From JAKAGZ01 sp963748105 (lineage in GTDB: Bacteria > Bacteroidota > Ignavibacteria > Ignavibacteriales > Ignavibacteriaceae), in the NCBI GenBank assembly GCA_963748105.1, contig CAVVHP010000001.1, forward strand, positions 1 through 64,000: 64,000 bases of DNA. The letters are read 5' to 3'. The first letter of the stretch is position 1. Each line of letters opens with the position of its first letter. Position numbers and translations under genes: made by a program. The notes under the pieces are model-generated. The model made no database searches. It had not been told where the DNA came from and worked only from the letters and a program-made list of their open reading frames with translations. Positions 18,625 to 28,149 of this stretch are shown one piece after another.

Positions 18625-21078
18625 ATGCCCCGCTGGTTAAAAATATTAATAGGTGTTTCTTCTTCAATTATAATCTTGTTGTTCGCAGCAGGATTCATTT
18701 TTTATCATATGCTTCGTGCATCTCTTCCTGATTTTACCGAGACAATTTCTGCAAAAAATATTTCTGAAGATATTAAAATTTACAGGGATTCATTAGCCAT
18801 TCCATATATAATTGCGAAAACACCGGAAGATGCAGCCTTTGCTTTGGGATATGTGCACGCCCAGGACAGGCTGTTTACTATGGATCTGGCAAGGCGAGCC
18901 GCTGAAGGAAACTTAAGCCAATTGTTTGGTGAAAAAACCGTTCCTTTTGACAAGATGTTTTTAACTGTGGGGTTAAAAAATGTTTCTGAAAAAATCCTGA
19001 AAAGCCTGGATCCTGAAACGAAGAAAATGCTGGAGGCATATGCAAACGGCGTTAATCTTTATATAAAAAATGCAGCGGGAAATTATCCGGTTGAGTTTTA
19101 TATTCTGGGCTATCATCCTGAAAAATGGAAACCGGTAAACAGCATTGAAATTATCAGGATGATGGGATGGGAACTTAATATTAGCTGGTGGGTAGATGTT
19201 TCTTTTACAGAGCTTGTGCAAAAGCTTGGTGAAGAAAAAGTAAAAGAAATTCTCCCGGAATATCCTGAGAATGCACCGACAATAATCCCTTCAGAATTAA
19301 AAAAATATCCTGAGATAGCGAATAATTTTATTCAGACAGATAAACAATTCCGCAAATTTATGGGCTGGAGAGGGACACATATTGGCTCAAATAATTGGAT
19401 CGTTGATGGGAAAAAATCTGTTACCGGCAAGCCAATTATTGCAAATGATACTCATCTTGGTTTTAGCGCGCCGGGTAAATGGTACGCTGCAGTTGTTAAT
19501 GGCGGTGATTGGAAATCTTCGGGGTTTACTTTACCCGGAGCCCCGGCAATTGTAATTGGTAAAAATCCGGATATTTCCTGGGCAATGACAAATGTAATGA
19601 ATGATGATGCCGATTTTTATGTTGAGAAATTGGATTCATCACGAACAAAATATTTTTATAATGGAGTCTGGAAACAGTTACAGGTAACTACTGATACTAT
19701 ATTTGTAAAAAACAGTAAACCCGTTAGATATAAAATTTATTCTACTAATCATGGGCCCATAGTTTCCGGAATTCATCCTTATTCATTCATTTATTCCGAT
19801 CATCCCAAATCACCACCACTAAGTATGAAATGGCTGGGCAATGAAGTCACCGATGAGCTAACGGCAATACTTGATATAAATAAAGCAAAAAACTGGAGTG
19901 AGTTTAAAAATTCGTTAAATGGGTTTGCTGTCCCCGGACAAAATTTTGTCTATGGAGATAAAGATGGAAATATCGGATACGTGTTGGGTACAAAAATTCC
20001 TTTAAGGAATTCCACAAACTCAACATTTGTTCTTGATGGCACTACGGATAAATATGATTGGAAAGGATTTGTTTCACGAAATAATATTCCAACTCTTTTT
20101 AATCCATCTCAAAATTTTATTGCTTCAGCAAACAATAAAACTCTGAAAAATTTTAATTATTATATATCCAATTTATGGGAGCCTTCCTCCAGGATTGAAA
20201 GGATTACACAGTTACTTAATTCAAAAGAAAAACTGTCTGTAAATGATTTCAAAAAATTTCAGATGGATTTTATTTCACCTTACGCTAAAGAGATTACAAA
20301 ATATATTATTGCGGCATTTAAAAATGTAAATATAACCGATAAAAACCTGACTGCTTCTCTTCAAATGTTCAAAGACTGGAACTACGAGATGAATGAATTT
20401 AGTCAGGTCCCTTCTATCTATGCTACGTTCTTAAAATACCTGATGAAAAATATTTTTAAGGACGAAATGGGCAGCAATCTTTATAATGAGTTTGTCTTTG
20501 TTGCAAATGTCCCTTACAGAAGCCTTGAAAGAGTTCTTAAAAATCCATTCTGCACATGGTTTGATAACGTAAATACCCCGCAGATAGAAAGCGAAAATGA
20601 AATAATCAGGAAAAGCTTTGCTGATGCTCTTACTGAACTGGAAACAAAACACGGAAAGGATATTAAAAACTGGCAGTGGGGAAAAATACACCAGGTAACA
20701 TTTAAGCACACATTCAGTGGTGTCTCGAGGTTACTGGATAATGTGATTGACATCGGGCCATTTAATATTGGCGGCGACGGTACAACAATATTCAATACTG
20801 AATATCCATTTTATGAGAGTATAGAGAAATATCCTTACTTCAGACATAAGGAATTTGAGAATGTACTCGGTCCGGCTATGCGATATATTTATGATTTTTC
20901 AAAGCCTAATGAATTCTACATGATTCTAACAACTGGAGAATCCGGGAATGTGATGAGCGATCATTATAGTGATATGACGAAAATGTGGCTGAGAGGTGGT
21001 TATATAAAAGTCCGGACTGATGAAAAATCAATAACAGATCCGAACAACAAACTGTTTAGAATAGAGAAAAGCAAATAA
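18625..21078 (+). CDS. penicillin acylase family (Ntn-hydrolase) protein
   Basis: An 817-aa member of the penicillin amidase family (S45), which hydrolyses amides such as N-acyl homoserine lactones or beta-lactam side chains and is matured by self-cleavage. An N-terminal hydrophobic helix (residues 5-27) is followed by the alpha-chain region (DSLAIPYIIAKTPEDAAFALGYVHAQDRL). Ser255 in HIGSNNWIV is the expected N-terminal nucleophile of the beta chain, and NDTHLG follows it as usual. Location is likely periplasmic. Length is normal for the family. Substrate is unknown. It is a single gene, 69 bases before metF. Confidence 0.9.
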   Translation: MPRWLKILIGVSSSIIILLFAAGFIFYHMLRASLPDFTETISAKNISEDIKIYRDSLAIPYIIAKTPEDAAFALGYVHAQDRLFTMDLARRAAEGNLSQLFGEKTVPFDKMFLTVGLKNVSEKILKSLDPETKKMLEAYANGVNLYIKNAAGNYPVEFYILGYHPEKWKPVNSIEIIRMMGWELNISWWVDVSFTELVQKLGEEKVKEILPEYPENAPTIIPSELKKYPEIANNFIQTDKQFRKFMGWRGTHIGSNNWIVDGKKSVTGKPIIANDTHLGFSAPGKWYAAVVNGGDWKSSGFTLPGAPAIVIGKNPDISWAMTNVMNDDADFYVEKLDSSRTKYFYNGVWKQLQVTTDTIFVKNSKPVRYKIYSTNHGPIVSGIHPYSFIYSDHPKSPPLSMKWLGNEVTDELTAILDINKAKNWSEFKNSLNGFAVPGQNFVYGDKDGNIGYVLGTKIPLRNSTNSTFVLDGTTDKYDWKGFVSRNNIPTLFNPSQNFIASANNKTLKNFNYYISNLWEPSSRIERITQLLNSKEKLSVNDFKKFQMDFISPYAKEITKYIIAAFKNVNITDKNLTASLQMFKDWNYEMNEFSQVPSIYATFLKYLMKNIFKDEMGSNLYNEFVFVANVPYRSLERVLKNPFCTWFDNVNTPQIESENEIIRKSFADALTELETKHGKDIKNWQWGKIHQVTFKHTFSGVSRLLDNVIDIGPFNIGGDGTTIFNTEYPFYESIEKYPYFRHKEFENVLGPAMRYIYDFSKPNEFYMILTTGESGNVMSDHYSDMTKMWLRGGYIKVRTDEKSITDPNNKLFRIEKSK

Positions 21079-21147
21079 TTATTCTTACCTGTGAACTTTG
21101 TCTAATATTATGTTAAATTTAAGCTCCAAAAAGAATTACGGGATAAT

Positions 21148-22110
21148 ATGAAAGTTACGGAACATTTAGAGAACGCTAAAGAACCTTTAATTAGCTTCGA
21201 GCTTATTCCTCCCAAACGAGGCGGTGATATTAAAAGTTTATTATCAGTGATTGACGACATTGCGAAATATAAACCGCCGTTTATAGATATCACAAGTCAT
21301 TCTGCAGAAGTGATTTACGATGAAACACCTAAGGGTATTAAGAAGATAGTTAAAAGAAAAAGACCCGGCACGCTTGGTATTTGTGCATTGATACAGAATA
21401 AATATAACATAGATGCTGTACCTCATATTCTATCAAAAGGGTTTACAAGAGAAGAAACAGAAGATTTTTTAATAGAGCTGGGATATCTGGGGATTGAAAA
21501 CGTTCTTGCAATAAGAGGCGATGATAACGGGTACGATAAGCCTATTCCTGAAGGCAAAAGTGTAAACAAATATACTTCTGCACTTGTTAAACAGATTGCT
21601 GATATGAATAGTGGCAAATATCTCGAAGAAAATTTACTTGATGCAAAAGCATCGAGCTTTTGTGTTGGAGTTGGAGGATACCCGGAAAAACATTTCGAAG
21701 CTCCCAATTTAAAAGCTGATGTTAGATTTGCAAAAGAAAAAATTGAAGCGGGCGCTGATTATATAGTAACCCAGATGTTTTTTGATAACAAGGTTTACTT
21801 TAAATATGTAGATCTTTGCAGGAAAGAGGGAATTACCGTACCGATAATTCCGGGGGTAAAAATATTAACAACTAAAGCACACCTGATAAATGTTCCGAAG
21901 AATTTTTATATAAATATTCCTGATGCATTGGCCGACGAAGTATATGCAGCAAAGCCGAATAAAGTATTGGATATTGGAGTAGAATGGGCAGCAACTCAGG
22001 TGGAAGAATTAATAAGCAAAGGTGTGCCAAGCGTACATTTTTACATTATGCAGAATTCATTGCCAGTTAAAAAATTAATGAACAGACTTAAATTATTTAA
22101 GACTAAATAA
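21148..22110 (+). CDS. metF: methylenetetrahydrofolate reductase
   Basis: A 320-aa flavoenzyme reducing 5,10-methylene-THF to 5-methyl-THF for methionine synthesis. The N-terminal SFELIPPKRGG segment (substrate-binding strand with the acidic residue), GIENVLAIRGDD, the SFCVGVGGYPEKH segment and ADYIVTQMFFDN are all family signatures of the beta8-alpha8 barrel. Length is normal for bacterial MetF. It is probably cotranscribed with the dehydrogenase and aldolase genes that follow at 42 bases. Confidence 0.95.
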   Translation: MKVTEHLENAKEPLISFELIPPKRGGDIKSLLSVIDDIAKYKPPFIDITSHSAEVIYDETPKGIKKIVKRKRPGTLGICALIQNKYNIDAVPHILSKGFTREETEDFLIELGYLGIENVLAIRGDDNGYDKPIPEGKSVNKYTSALVKQIADMNSGKYLEENLLDAKASSFCVGVGGYPEKHFEAPNLKADVRFAKEKIEAGADYIVTQMFFDNKVYFKYVDLCRKEGITVPIIPGVKILTTKAHLINVPKNFYINIPDALADEVYAAKPNKVLDIGVEWAATQVEELISKGVPSVHFYIMQNSLPVKKLMNRLKLFKTK

Positions 22111-22152
22111 TAATTAAATATTGAGCCACTTGGGGCTTAGGTATAAAAGAAT

Positions 22153-23142
22153 ATGGGAAAACAGCGAAGGGCAAAAAAAATAAACTGGGGTGTTGCAGGG
22201 TGCGGAAGATATTCAGAACTTACATTTATCCCTGCACTGGAATTTCTACGAAAAAGTTCACTTGAATCTTTATTTAGTAATTCACCCAAGCGTGCTAAAG
22301 AACTTTACGATAAATACGGAGCTACTGCGCATTTTAGCAACTATGATGAATTTCTAAAATCAAACATTAATGCTGTTTATATTGGAAGCGTAAATGCAGA
22401 TCATTACGAACAGGTAAAAAAAGCTGCAGAGGCCGGCAAAAATATTCTTTGTGAAAAACCACTGGCAATGAGTTCATCACAGGCTGAAGAGCTTGTTACA
22501 ATTTGCGAAAAAAATAACGTTCTTCTTGCGGTTAATTATGTACATCGTTTTCATCCGCTTGTGTTAAAAGCAAAAGAAATTCTTGATTCACAGATGCTCG
22601 GGAAACTAACTTCGATTCAAATGAATTTTAATATTGACATTCCGCCAAGTAATAACTTCAGGTTTAACAAAGACTTAAGCGGTGGCGGTGCTTTGCGTGA
22701 TCTGGGAACGCATTTAATAGATCTGATGAGGTTCTTTGGTGGCGAAATTCAATCCATAGATGGCGTGATGGATAATATAATCTATAAAAGTGAAGTTGAG
22801 GATTTTGCTTCCGCAATCTTAAAATTCAAAAGCAATGGATATGGACATTTTTGTGTTTCCTTTAATAATAAAAAAGGTTTTAATAGAATTGAAATACTCG
22901 GACATAAAGGAGCTGTCTCTATAGATAATTTAATTGGGAAGAAAAATGTTTCTGCTAAATTAAATATTCTGTTGGAAGGAGAAGGCAGAAAAGCATTTAG
23001 GAAAAGAGGGAATAAGTTGTTGTATCTTCTGAAGTCTGTTCAGAATTCATTTCTCAAAAACGAACAACCAATGATTACTGGGTATGATGGAGTAATAAAC
23101 CTGCAATTAATGGAAGAATTGGAAAGCAAATGTCGCAAATAA
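22153..23142 (+). CDS. Gfo/Idh/MocA family oxidoreductase
   Basis: A 329-aa NAD(P)-dependent dehydrogenase. The Rossmann start WGVAGCGRYS, the AVYIGSVNADHYEQVKKA segment and the diagnostic EKPLA (about 103-107) define the N-terminal domain; the C-terminal sheet domain contains GGGALRDLGTHLIDLMRFF with the usual catalytic Asp/His region. Substrate is probably a sugar or inositol derivative, not determinable here. It overlaps the class II aldolase gene by 13 bases, so the two may act in one sugar pathway. Confidence 0.88.
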   Translation: MGKQRRAKKINWGVAGCGRYSELTFIPALEFLRKSSLESLFSNSPKRAKELYDKYGATAHFSNYDEFLKSNINAVYIGSVNADHYEQVKKAAEAGKNILCEKPLAMSSSQAEELVTICEKNNVLLAVNYVHRFHPLVLKAKEILDSQMLGKLTSIQMNFNIDIPPSNNFRFNKDLSGGGALRDLGTHLIDLMRFFGGEIQSIDGVMDNIIYKSEVEDFASAILKFKSNGYGHFCVSFNNKKGFNRIEILGHKGAVSIDNLIGKKNVSAKLNILLEGEGRKAFRKRGNKLLYLLKSVQNSFLKNEQPMITGYDGVINLQLMEELESKCRK

Positions 23143-23786
23143 AAAAGCTCGTAGATATTTGCCATAAAGTATATGAGAAAGGTTTTGTATCTGCGTTCGA
23201 TGGCAACATTTCAGTAATCACTCCCAATAACACAATATTAATAACAAGATCTGCTGTTTGTAAAGGTAACGTAACTGAAGATGATATTCTCGAAATTGAT
23301 GCCGGCGGAAATATTATTAATGGTAAAGGAAAAATCTCAACAGAATATAAGATTCATCTTTTTGCATATTCAAAGAGGCCGGAAGTTAATGCAGTAGTTC
23401 ACTGTCATCCTGTTTTTGCAACTGCAATAGCTACTGCCGGTGAAGGATTAACAAAAAATGTTTTCCCGGAAGTTGTATTAACACTGGGCAAGGTTCCTCT
23501 TTGCAAATACGCAACTCCCTCAACCGATGAATTACCCTTAAGTATGGAACCATTCCTTGATCACGCCTGGGCATTCCTTTTGCAAAATCACGGTGCTGTA
23601 ACCCTGGGCAGAGGTTTGACTGATGCTTATTTCAAAATGGAAAAACTTGAGCAGGCTGCAAAAACAATAGTGCTTTCAAGAATTATGGGCGGGGAAAAGG
23701 AACTGCCTGAAGATAAAGTAAATGAATTATTTAATATCGCTAAAAGTTCATACGGGCTGGAGCCCGATAAAAAAAATATTTTTTAA
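23130..23786 (+). CDS. class II aldolase/adducin family protein
   Basis: A 218-aa zinc enzyme of the L-fuculose-phosphate aldolase/MtnB family. Visible are SAFDGNISV, the catalytic-type Glu in STEYKIH, the zinc ligands in HCHPVFA, and the third His in NHGAVTLG. Possible reactions are aldol cleavage of a sugar phosphate or dehydration in methionine salvage; the overlapping dehydrogenase gene favours sugar metabolism. Class II aldolases also occur as cargo of some microcompartments, and a lone shell vertex gene lies 3.8 kb downstream, but there is no direct link. Confidence 0.88.
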   Translation: MSQIKKLVDICHKVYEKGFVSAFDGNISVITPNNTILITRSAVCKGNVTEDDILEIDAGGNIINGKGKISTEYKIHLFAYSKRPEVNAVVHCHPVFATAIATAGEGLTKNVFPEVVLTLGKVPLCKYATPSTDELPLSMEPFLDHAWAFLLQNHGAVTLGRGLTDAYFKMEKLEQAAKTIVLSRIMGGEKELPEDKVNELFNIAKSSYGLEPDKKNIF

Positions 23787-23815
23787 TTTCTTAGCCTTCT
23801 GGAAATATTTAATTA

Positions 23816-24817
23816 ATGGAAAATAAAAAACCTAGAATTGCTCTTTTGCTTGGTGGATCATCATCAGAGCGAGAAGTCTCAAAGTCATCAGGCCTTTCAA
23901 TTTACAATGCGTTAAAAACTCTGGGATACGAAACTATTCTTATTGATCCTGCTTATGGGATAAATCAACCTAAAGAATCTGACGCATTTTTTGACAAAAA
24001 AGATTTTTCGGAGGTTTCCACAAGAAACTACCTGGAAACCGTTAATTCATCTTTGTTTGATGATGTGGGCCTTGCATTCCTCGGGTTACATGGCAAATGG
24101 GGTGAGGACGGAACAATCCAATCTTTGCTTGAAGTAAGAGGAATTAAATATACAGGGTCAAATGTAATGGCGAGTTCTGTTGCGATGGACAAGGCAATGT
24201 CAAAGATCATTTTCAAGCATTTTGATATCAATACACCGGGCTGGCTGGTGGTTGAAAAGAAAAAATATGATTTGAATACAATCAAAAAAAATATTGATAA
24301 AGAAATTGGCTATCCTTGCGTTATAAAACCTAATGATGAAGGATCAACTGTAGGCTTAACAATTTGTAACAATTCTGATGAAGTTAATAAAGGCCTTGAA
24401 TTTTCTTTTAAATATTCTGAAAGAATATTAATTGAAGAATATATTGAAGGCAGAGAATTTACCGTCACTATTTTAGATAAGGAAGCATTGCCCGTACTTG
24501 AAATTAAGCCTAAGCATGGTTTGTATGATTATGAATGTAAATACACTAAGGGAATGAGTGAATATTTTGTCCCTGCAGATATTCCGGAAGATGTTGCCAG
24601 AGCTCTGCAAAAAGATTCACTAGCAGCTTTTTACGCTCTCGGCTGCAGTGTTTATGGCCGACTTGATTATATGATGAGCAAGGATAATAAATTTTATTGT
24701 CTAGAAGGCAATACTTTGCCGGGAATGACTTCCACAAGTTTAGTCCCGAAAATGGCAAAGGCAGTTGGAATTTCTTTCGAAGAATTAATTGACCGGATTA
24801 TAAAGTTAAGTCTCTGA
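23816..24817 (+). CDS. ddl: D-alanine--D-alanine ligase
   Basis: A 333-aa ATP-grasp enzyme joining two D-Ala for peptidoglycan precursors. The N-terminal LLGGSSSEREVSKSSG, the ALHGKWGEDG-type segment (FLGLHGKWGEDGTIQ), YTGSNVMASSVAMDK, the ATP-grasp KPNDEGSTVGL, and the C-terminal EGNTLPGMTSTSLVPKMA with the metal ligands are all clear. Full length. Its stop overlaps the start of the following divIC-like gene by one base (TGATG), tying it to cell-wall and division genes. Confidence 0.96.
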   Translation: MENKKPRIALLLGGSSSEREVSKSSGLSIYNALKTLGYETILIDPAYGINQPKESDAFFDKKDFSEVSTRNYLETVNSSLFDDVGLAFLGLHGKWGEDGTIQSLLEVRGIKYTGSNVMASSVAMDKAMSKIIFKHFDINTPGWLVVEKKKYDLNTIKKNIDKEIGYPCVIKPNDEGSTVGLTICNNSDEVNKGLEFSFKYSERILIEEYIEGREFTVTILDKEALPVLEIKPKHGLYDYECKYTKGMSEYFVPADIPEDVARALQKDSLAAFYALGCSVYGRLDYMMSKDNKFYCLEGNTLPGMTSTSLVPKMAKAVGISFEELIDRIIKLSL

Positions 24818-25110
24818 TGATTTCAATTAAGAACAAAAATATTAGAGTATACTTGTTTTTTATTCTATTCCTGTTTGGAGTAGCATTTATCTTTTTTAAT
24901 GAAACCGGAGTATTAAAATTTGTAAAATTGCGTGGTGAATTAAAAGATTTGAATCACCAGATTGACAAACTTCAAAATACAAACAAAAACCTTCAGGCAG
25001 AAATTGACTCACTACAGCAAAAAGTTCCTGCAAAAATAGAAAAAGAAGCGCGGGAAAAATTTGGAATGAAAAGACCCAATGAAAAATCTATTGAAGTGAT
25101 TGAAAGATAA
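24817..25110 (+). CDS. FtsB/DivIC-type septum formation initiator
   Basis: A 97-aa bitopic protein: short cytoplasmic start, one membrane helix (about 10-28) and a periplasmic coiled coil (LRGELKDLNHQIDKLQ onward), then a short globular end with the family-like EKEAREKFGMKRPNE. This is the FtsB/DivIC architecture of the division complex. It starts on the ddl stop and is followed one base later by rarA. Confidence 0.85.
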   Translation: MISIKNKNIRVYLFFILFLFGVAFIFFNETGVLKFVKLRGELKDLNHQIDKLQNTNKNLQAEIDSLQQKVPAKIEKEAREKFGMKRPNEKSIEVIER

Positions 25111-25111
25111 T

Positions 25112-26422
25112 ATGAAAAAGATGAATTTACCCCAGGTTCCTCTTGCTGAGAGAGTCAGGCCTAAAACTTTGGATGAGTTTCAGGGGCAGGAATCCTTAAT
25201 CGGAGCAGGGAAACCATTACGCCAGATGATTGAAAGTGATACACTGGGATCATTTATTTTATGGGGTACGCCGGGTACAGGTAAGACAACAATTGCCAGA
25301 ATTATTGCAGAACACACCAACTCAGATTTCCATCAAATCAATGCAGTTTCATCCGGAGTTAAAGATATTCGTGCAATTATTCAAATTGCAGAAAAAAATA
25401 AATTGGCCGGTACCAGAACAATTCTCTTCATAGATGAGATTCATCGTTTTAATAAAGCACAGCAGGATGCTCTTTTGCATTCAGTTGAGTCCGGAATTAT
25501 TATCCTGATTGGCGCAACAACAGAAAACCCATCGTTTGAAGTAATCGGCGCCTTAAGATCGCGTGCAAGAATTTATGTTCTTGAAGAGCTGACAAAAGAA
25601 AACCTTCTGGAGATTTTACACTCAGCAATGCAACGAGATGATTTTTTATCATCATTAAATATATCAGAAATTGATAAAGACTTCCTGATCTATCTTTCCG
25701 GAGGTGATGCACGAACTCTGCTCAGCGTATTTGAAGCAGCAGTGATTTCAGTTTTATCTTCAACCCCTGATGAAGGCGGAGAAGAAATCAAAATCACAAA
25801 AGAAATTTTAGAAAATGTAGTCCAAAAGAAAAATATTATTTATGATAAGGCCGGGGAAGAGCACTATAATGTTATATCTGCATTTATTAAAAGCATAAGG
25901 GGAAGTGATCCGGATGCTGCGCTTTACTGGATGGCCAGAATGCTGGAAGGAGGGGAAGATCCGCTTTTTATTGCAAGACGACTTGTTGTGCTTGCGTCCG
26001 AAGATATTGGCAATGCTTCGCCAAACGCGCTTGTGCTGGCCGAAGCTGCATTTGGTGCTGTTGATAAAATAGGGATGCCGGAAGCCAGAATAATATTAGC
26101 GCAATGCGTTACATACCTTGCTTCATCACCTAAAAGTAATGCCTCTTACCAGGGAATAGAAAAAGCATTCTCTGATGTAAGGAAAAAACCTCTTTATCAG
26201 GTTCCTCTTCATATAAGAAATGCACCAACAAAATTAATGAAAAACCTGAATTATGGTGCTGAGTATAAATACCCTCATAATTTTGAAAAACATTTTATTG
26301 AAGAAAATTATCTGCCAAAAGAGTTGGAAAAATCACAATATTATTTCCCTACTGAAAACGGCCAGGAAAAGAAGCTTAAAGACTGGCTGAAGTTTTTATG
26401 GAAAGGGAAAAAGAAATATTGA
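25112..26422 (+). CDS. rarA: replication-associated recombination protein A (AAA+ ATPase)
   Basis: A 436-aa AAA+ ATPase of the RarA/MgsA/WRNIP1 family acting at stalled replication forks. N-terminal PLAERVRPKTLDEFQGQ, Walker A GTPGTGKTT from residue 52, Walker B LFIDEIHRF, sensor I GATTENPSFEV, and the C-terminal tetramerisation region (DPDAALYWMARMLEGGEDP, ASEDIGNASPNAL) all fit. The frame is open four codons upstream to a TTG, but the ATG one base after the previous stop is the natural start. Its end is two bases from the convergent dprA gene. Confidence 0.95.
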   Translation: MKKMNLPQVPLAERVRPKTLDEFQGQESLIGAGKPLRQMIESDTLGSFILWGTPGTGKTTIARIIAEHTNSDFHQINAVSSGVKDIRAIIQIAEKNKLAGTRTILFIDEIHRFNKAQQDALLHSVESGIIILIGATTENPSFEVIGALRSRARIYVLEELTKENLLEILHSAMQRDDFLSSLNISEIDKDFLIYLSGGDARTLLSVFEAAVISVLSSTPDEGGEEIKITKEILENVVQKKNIIYDKAGEEHYNVISAFIKSIRGSDPDAALYWMARMLEGGEDPLFIARRLVVLASEDIGNASPNALVLAEAAFGAVDKIGMPEARIILAQCVTYLASSPKSNASYQGIEKAFSDVRKKPLYQVPLHIRNAPTKLMKNLNYGAEYKYPHNFEKHFIEENYLPKELEKSQYYFPTENGQEKKLKDWLKFLWKGKKKY

Positions 26423-26424
26423 GG

Positions 26425-27546
26425 TTATATCAACGAAAAAACCTTCCCGGGTAGTTGTTTTATTAATCCCTTAAATTCCAGCGATAATAAATGAACAAGA
26501 CAATCAGATGTAGAAAGGTTTGTTTGGACAGCTATTTTATCTATTTGGAGAGGGTTCTCTTTTAGTGAATCCAGAACTTTTTCTTCAAACAGATTAAGTT
26601 CAACTTTTGGTTTTGGAATATTTTTTCCGACAACTGGCTTTAACTTTAGTTCAAGTTCCACCAGTATATCTTCGGCATTTTTTACAAGCTTGGCTTCTCC
26701 TTTTTGTATAAGTGAATTAGTGCCTTCAGATTGTCTCACTCCTAAATTACCCGGCACGGCAAAAACCTCACGGTTCTGATCAAGTGCAAAAGCTGCAGTT
26801 TGCAAAGCGCCTCCCGGTATTCCGGTTTCAATTACTACGCTGCCTAATGACAGGCCTGAAATTATGCGATTACGTCTTGGAAAGTTCATAGCATCTGGTT
26901 TTGTTCCAAATCCGAACTCTGAAATTACAACTCCATTTTCTGAAATTTGCTGAAATAATTTCCTGTTTTCCGGAGGATAAATAACATCAATTCCTGAACC
27001 AATAACTGCAATAGTTCTTCCGCCTGACTTTAAAGCGGACCGATGTGCTATCGTGTCAATCCCGCGGGCAAGGCCGCTTACAATAGTAATGTTCTGGGAT
27101 ACAAGATCAGAGGCGATTTTTTCAGCCTGCACTTTTCCATAATTAGTAGGCTGCCGCGTACCGACAATGGAAATTGAATATTTATCAGTGTTTGAGAAAT
27201 TACCTTTTAAATAAAGTAAAAAAGGAGGATCATAAATCTTCTTTAGAAGGACGGGATATTCTTCATCCCAGATAGAAATTATTTTAACTCCCATCTGAGC
27301 TGCCTTCTCAATCTCTGCTTTAACTAAATCTGAGAACTTTCCTTTATTGTTTTTCGCATCGCGAATTCGTGTTGCAAGGTTTTTTTGAATGCCGGATACT
27401 TCAATTAGTTCCGGTGTATTTGCAGAAAAAATATTTTCCAGAGATCTGAATTTTGCCAGAAGTGTTTTAACTTTTCCCGGACCTATCCCATCAACGGATA
27501 AAAGTAATTTAAGAAGCGTTAATTTCTCAATGTTTAACCTGCTCAA
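26425..27546 (-). CDS. dprA: DNA processing protein DprA
   Basis: A 373-aa single-strand DNA-binding protein that loads RecA on incoming DNA in natural transformation. N-terminal SAM/HhH-like region (VDGIGPGKVKTLLAKF), the Rossmann-like DprA core with SIVGTRQPTNYG, SGLARGIDTIAHR, VIGSGIDVIYPPENR and FPRRNRIISGLS, and a C-terminal winged helix (about 310-373) are seen. It lies 31 bases after the EutN-like gene on the same strand and may share its promoter at 28262-28234. Confidence 0.95.
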   Translation of the reverse strand: MSRLNIEKLTLLKLLLSVDGIGPGKVKTLLAKFRSLENIFSANTPELIEVSGIQKNLATRIRDAKNNKGKFSDLVKAEIEKAAQMGVKIISIWDEEYPVLLKKIYDPPFLLYLKGNFSNTDKYSISIVGTRQPTNYGKVQAEKIASDLVSQNITIVSGLARGIDTIAHRSALKSGGRTIAVIGSGIDVIYPPENRKLFQQISENGVVISEFGFGTKPDAMNFPRRNRIISGLSLGSVVIETGIPGGALQTAAFALDQNREVFAVPGNLGVRQSEGTNSLIQKGEAKLVKNAEDILVELELKLKPVVGKNIPKPKVELNLFEEKVLDSLKENPLQIDKIAVQTNLSTSDCLVHLLSLEFKGLIKQLPGKVFSLI

Positions 27547-27577
27547 AACAAAAGTATTTTATTCTTGGAATTTTCTT

Positions 27578-27850
27578 CTACGAGATGTTTATTTTATCAA
27601 CTACGGCTACGATCATTGTATGAACAGGGGCATTTTTGTGCCCAAGAATCTGCTTTACTGCAGCCCCTTCCTGCACAACCAGTACTGTATCCCCAATGCC
27701 TGAACTTACAAGATCAAGTGCAATGAAATCATTCTTGCCTATAAAATTACCGTCAAGACCAATTTTCTGGGCTATTAAAAGTTTATGTCCTTTTAAATGC
27801 TCATTCTTTTGAGTGGAAACTACGTTTCCTTTAACTTTTGCCAGCAGCAA
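27578..27850 (-). CDS. EutN/CcmL family microcompartment vertex protein
   Basis: A 90-aa protein matching the pentameric vertex family of bacterial microcompartments along its full length: LLAKVKGNVVSTQKNEHL at the start, KLLIAQKIGLDG, then ALDLVSSGIGDTVLVVQEG and the end APVHTMIVAVVDKI. No ATG fits. The TTG at 27850, with an aaagga site upstream, gives the usual MLLAKV start; the frame continues further upstream but without family sequence. It overlaps the DUF3098-like gene by 20 bases. No BMC-domain hexamer gene or encapsulated enzyme lies beside it, so this is a solitary vertex gene; whether it builds a shell with proteins from elsewhere or does something else is open. Confidence 0.87.
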   Translation of the reverse strand: MLLAKVKGNVVSTQKNEHLKGHKLLIAQKIGLDGNFIGKNDFIALDLVSSGIGDTVLVVQEGAAVKQILGHKNAPVHTMIVAVVDKINIS

Positions 27851-28127
27851 CTTCTTTTTCCTTTGAATCTTCCCGGGAATTCTTCTTGCGATAAAAAATG
27901 GAACCAGGAAGCACAAATAAATACCCGATAACCAGAACGATAGGAGAAATTACCAGGGATGTAAAACTATTCCATGGGCCTATAGACATCAGGTAGAAAC
28001 CTAATATTATAATGCCTATTCCGGCAAAGAGCAGGTAATAATTATTTTTTTCCCAGTAGATATTAAAAGGTGATACAAAAGATTTTTTTGTACTTTGCGA
28101 ATGTTTCTTTCTGACCTGTTTTGCCAT
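27831..28127 (-). CDS. small two-helix membrane protein, DUF3098-like
   Basis: A 98-aa protein with a basic start (MAKQVRKKHSQSTKK), two membrane helices separated by a short loop (LLFAGIGIIILGFYLMSIG, then ISPIVLVIGYLFVLPGSIFY) and a charged tail. The layout resembles the DUF3098 family of the Bacteroidota group; function unknown. The ATG at 28127 has a strong ribosome site (aaaggaga), whereas the longer frame up to 28193 runs through the leader terminator and is rejected as start. Its 3' end overlaps the EutN-like gene. Confidence 0.72.
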   Translation of the reverse strand: MAKQVRKKHSQSTKKSFVSPFNIYWEKNNYYLLFAGIGIIILGFYLMSIGPWNSFTSLVISPIVLVIGYLFVLPGSIFYRKKNSREDSKEKEVAAGKS

Positions 28128-28149
28128 TATTATCTCCTTTAAGAATAAT

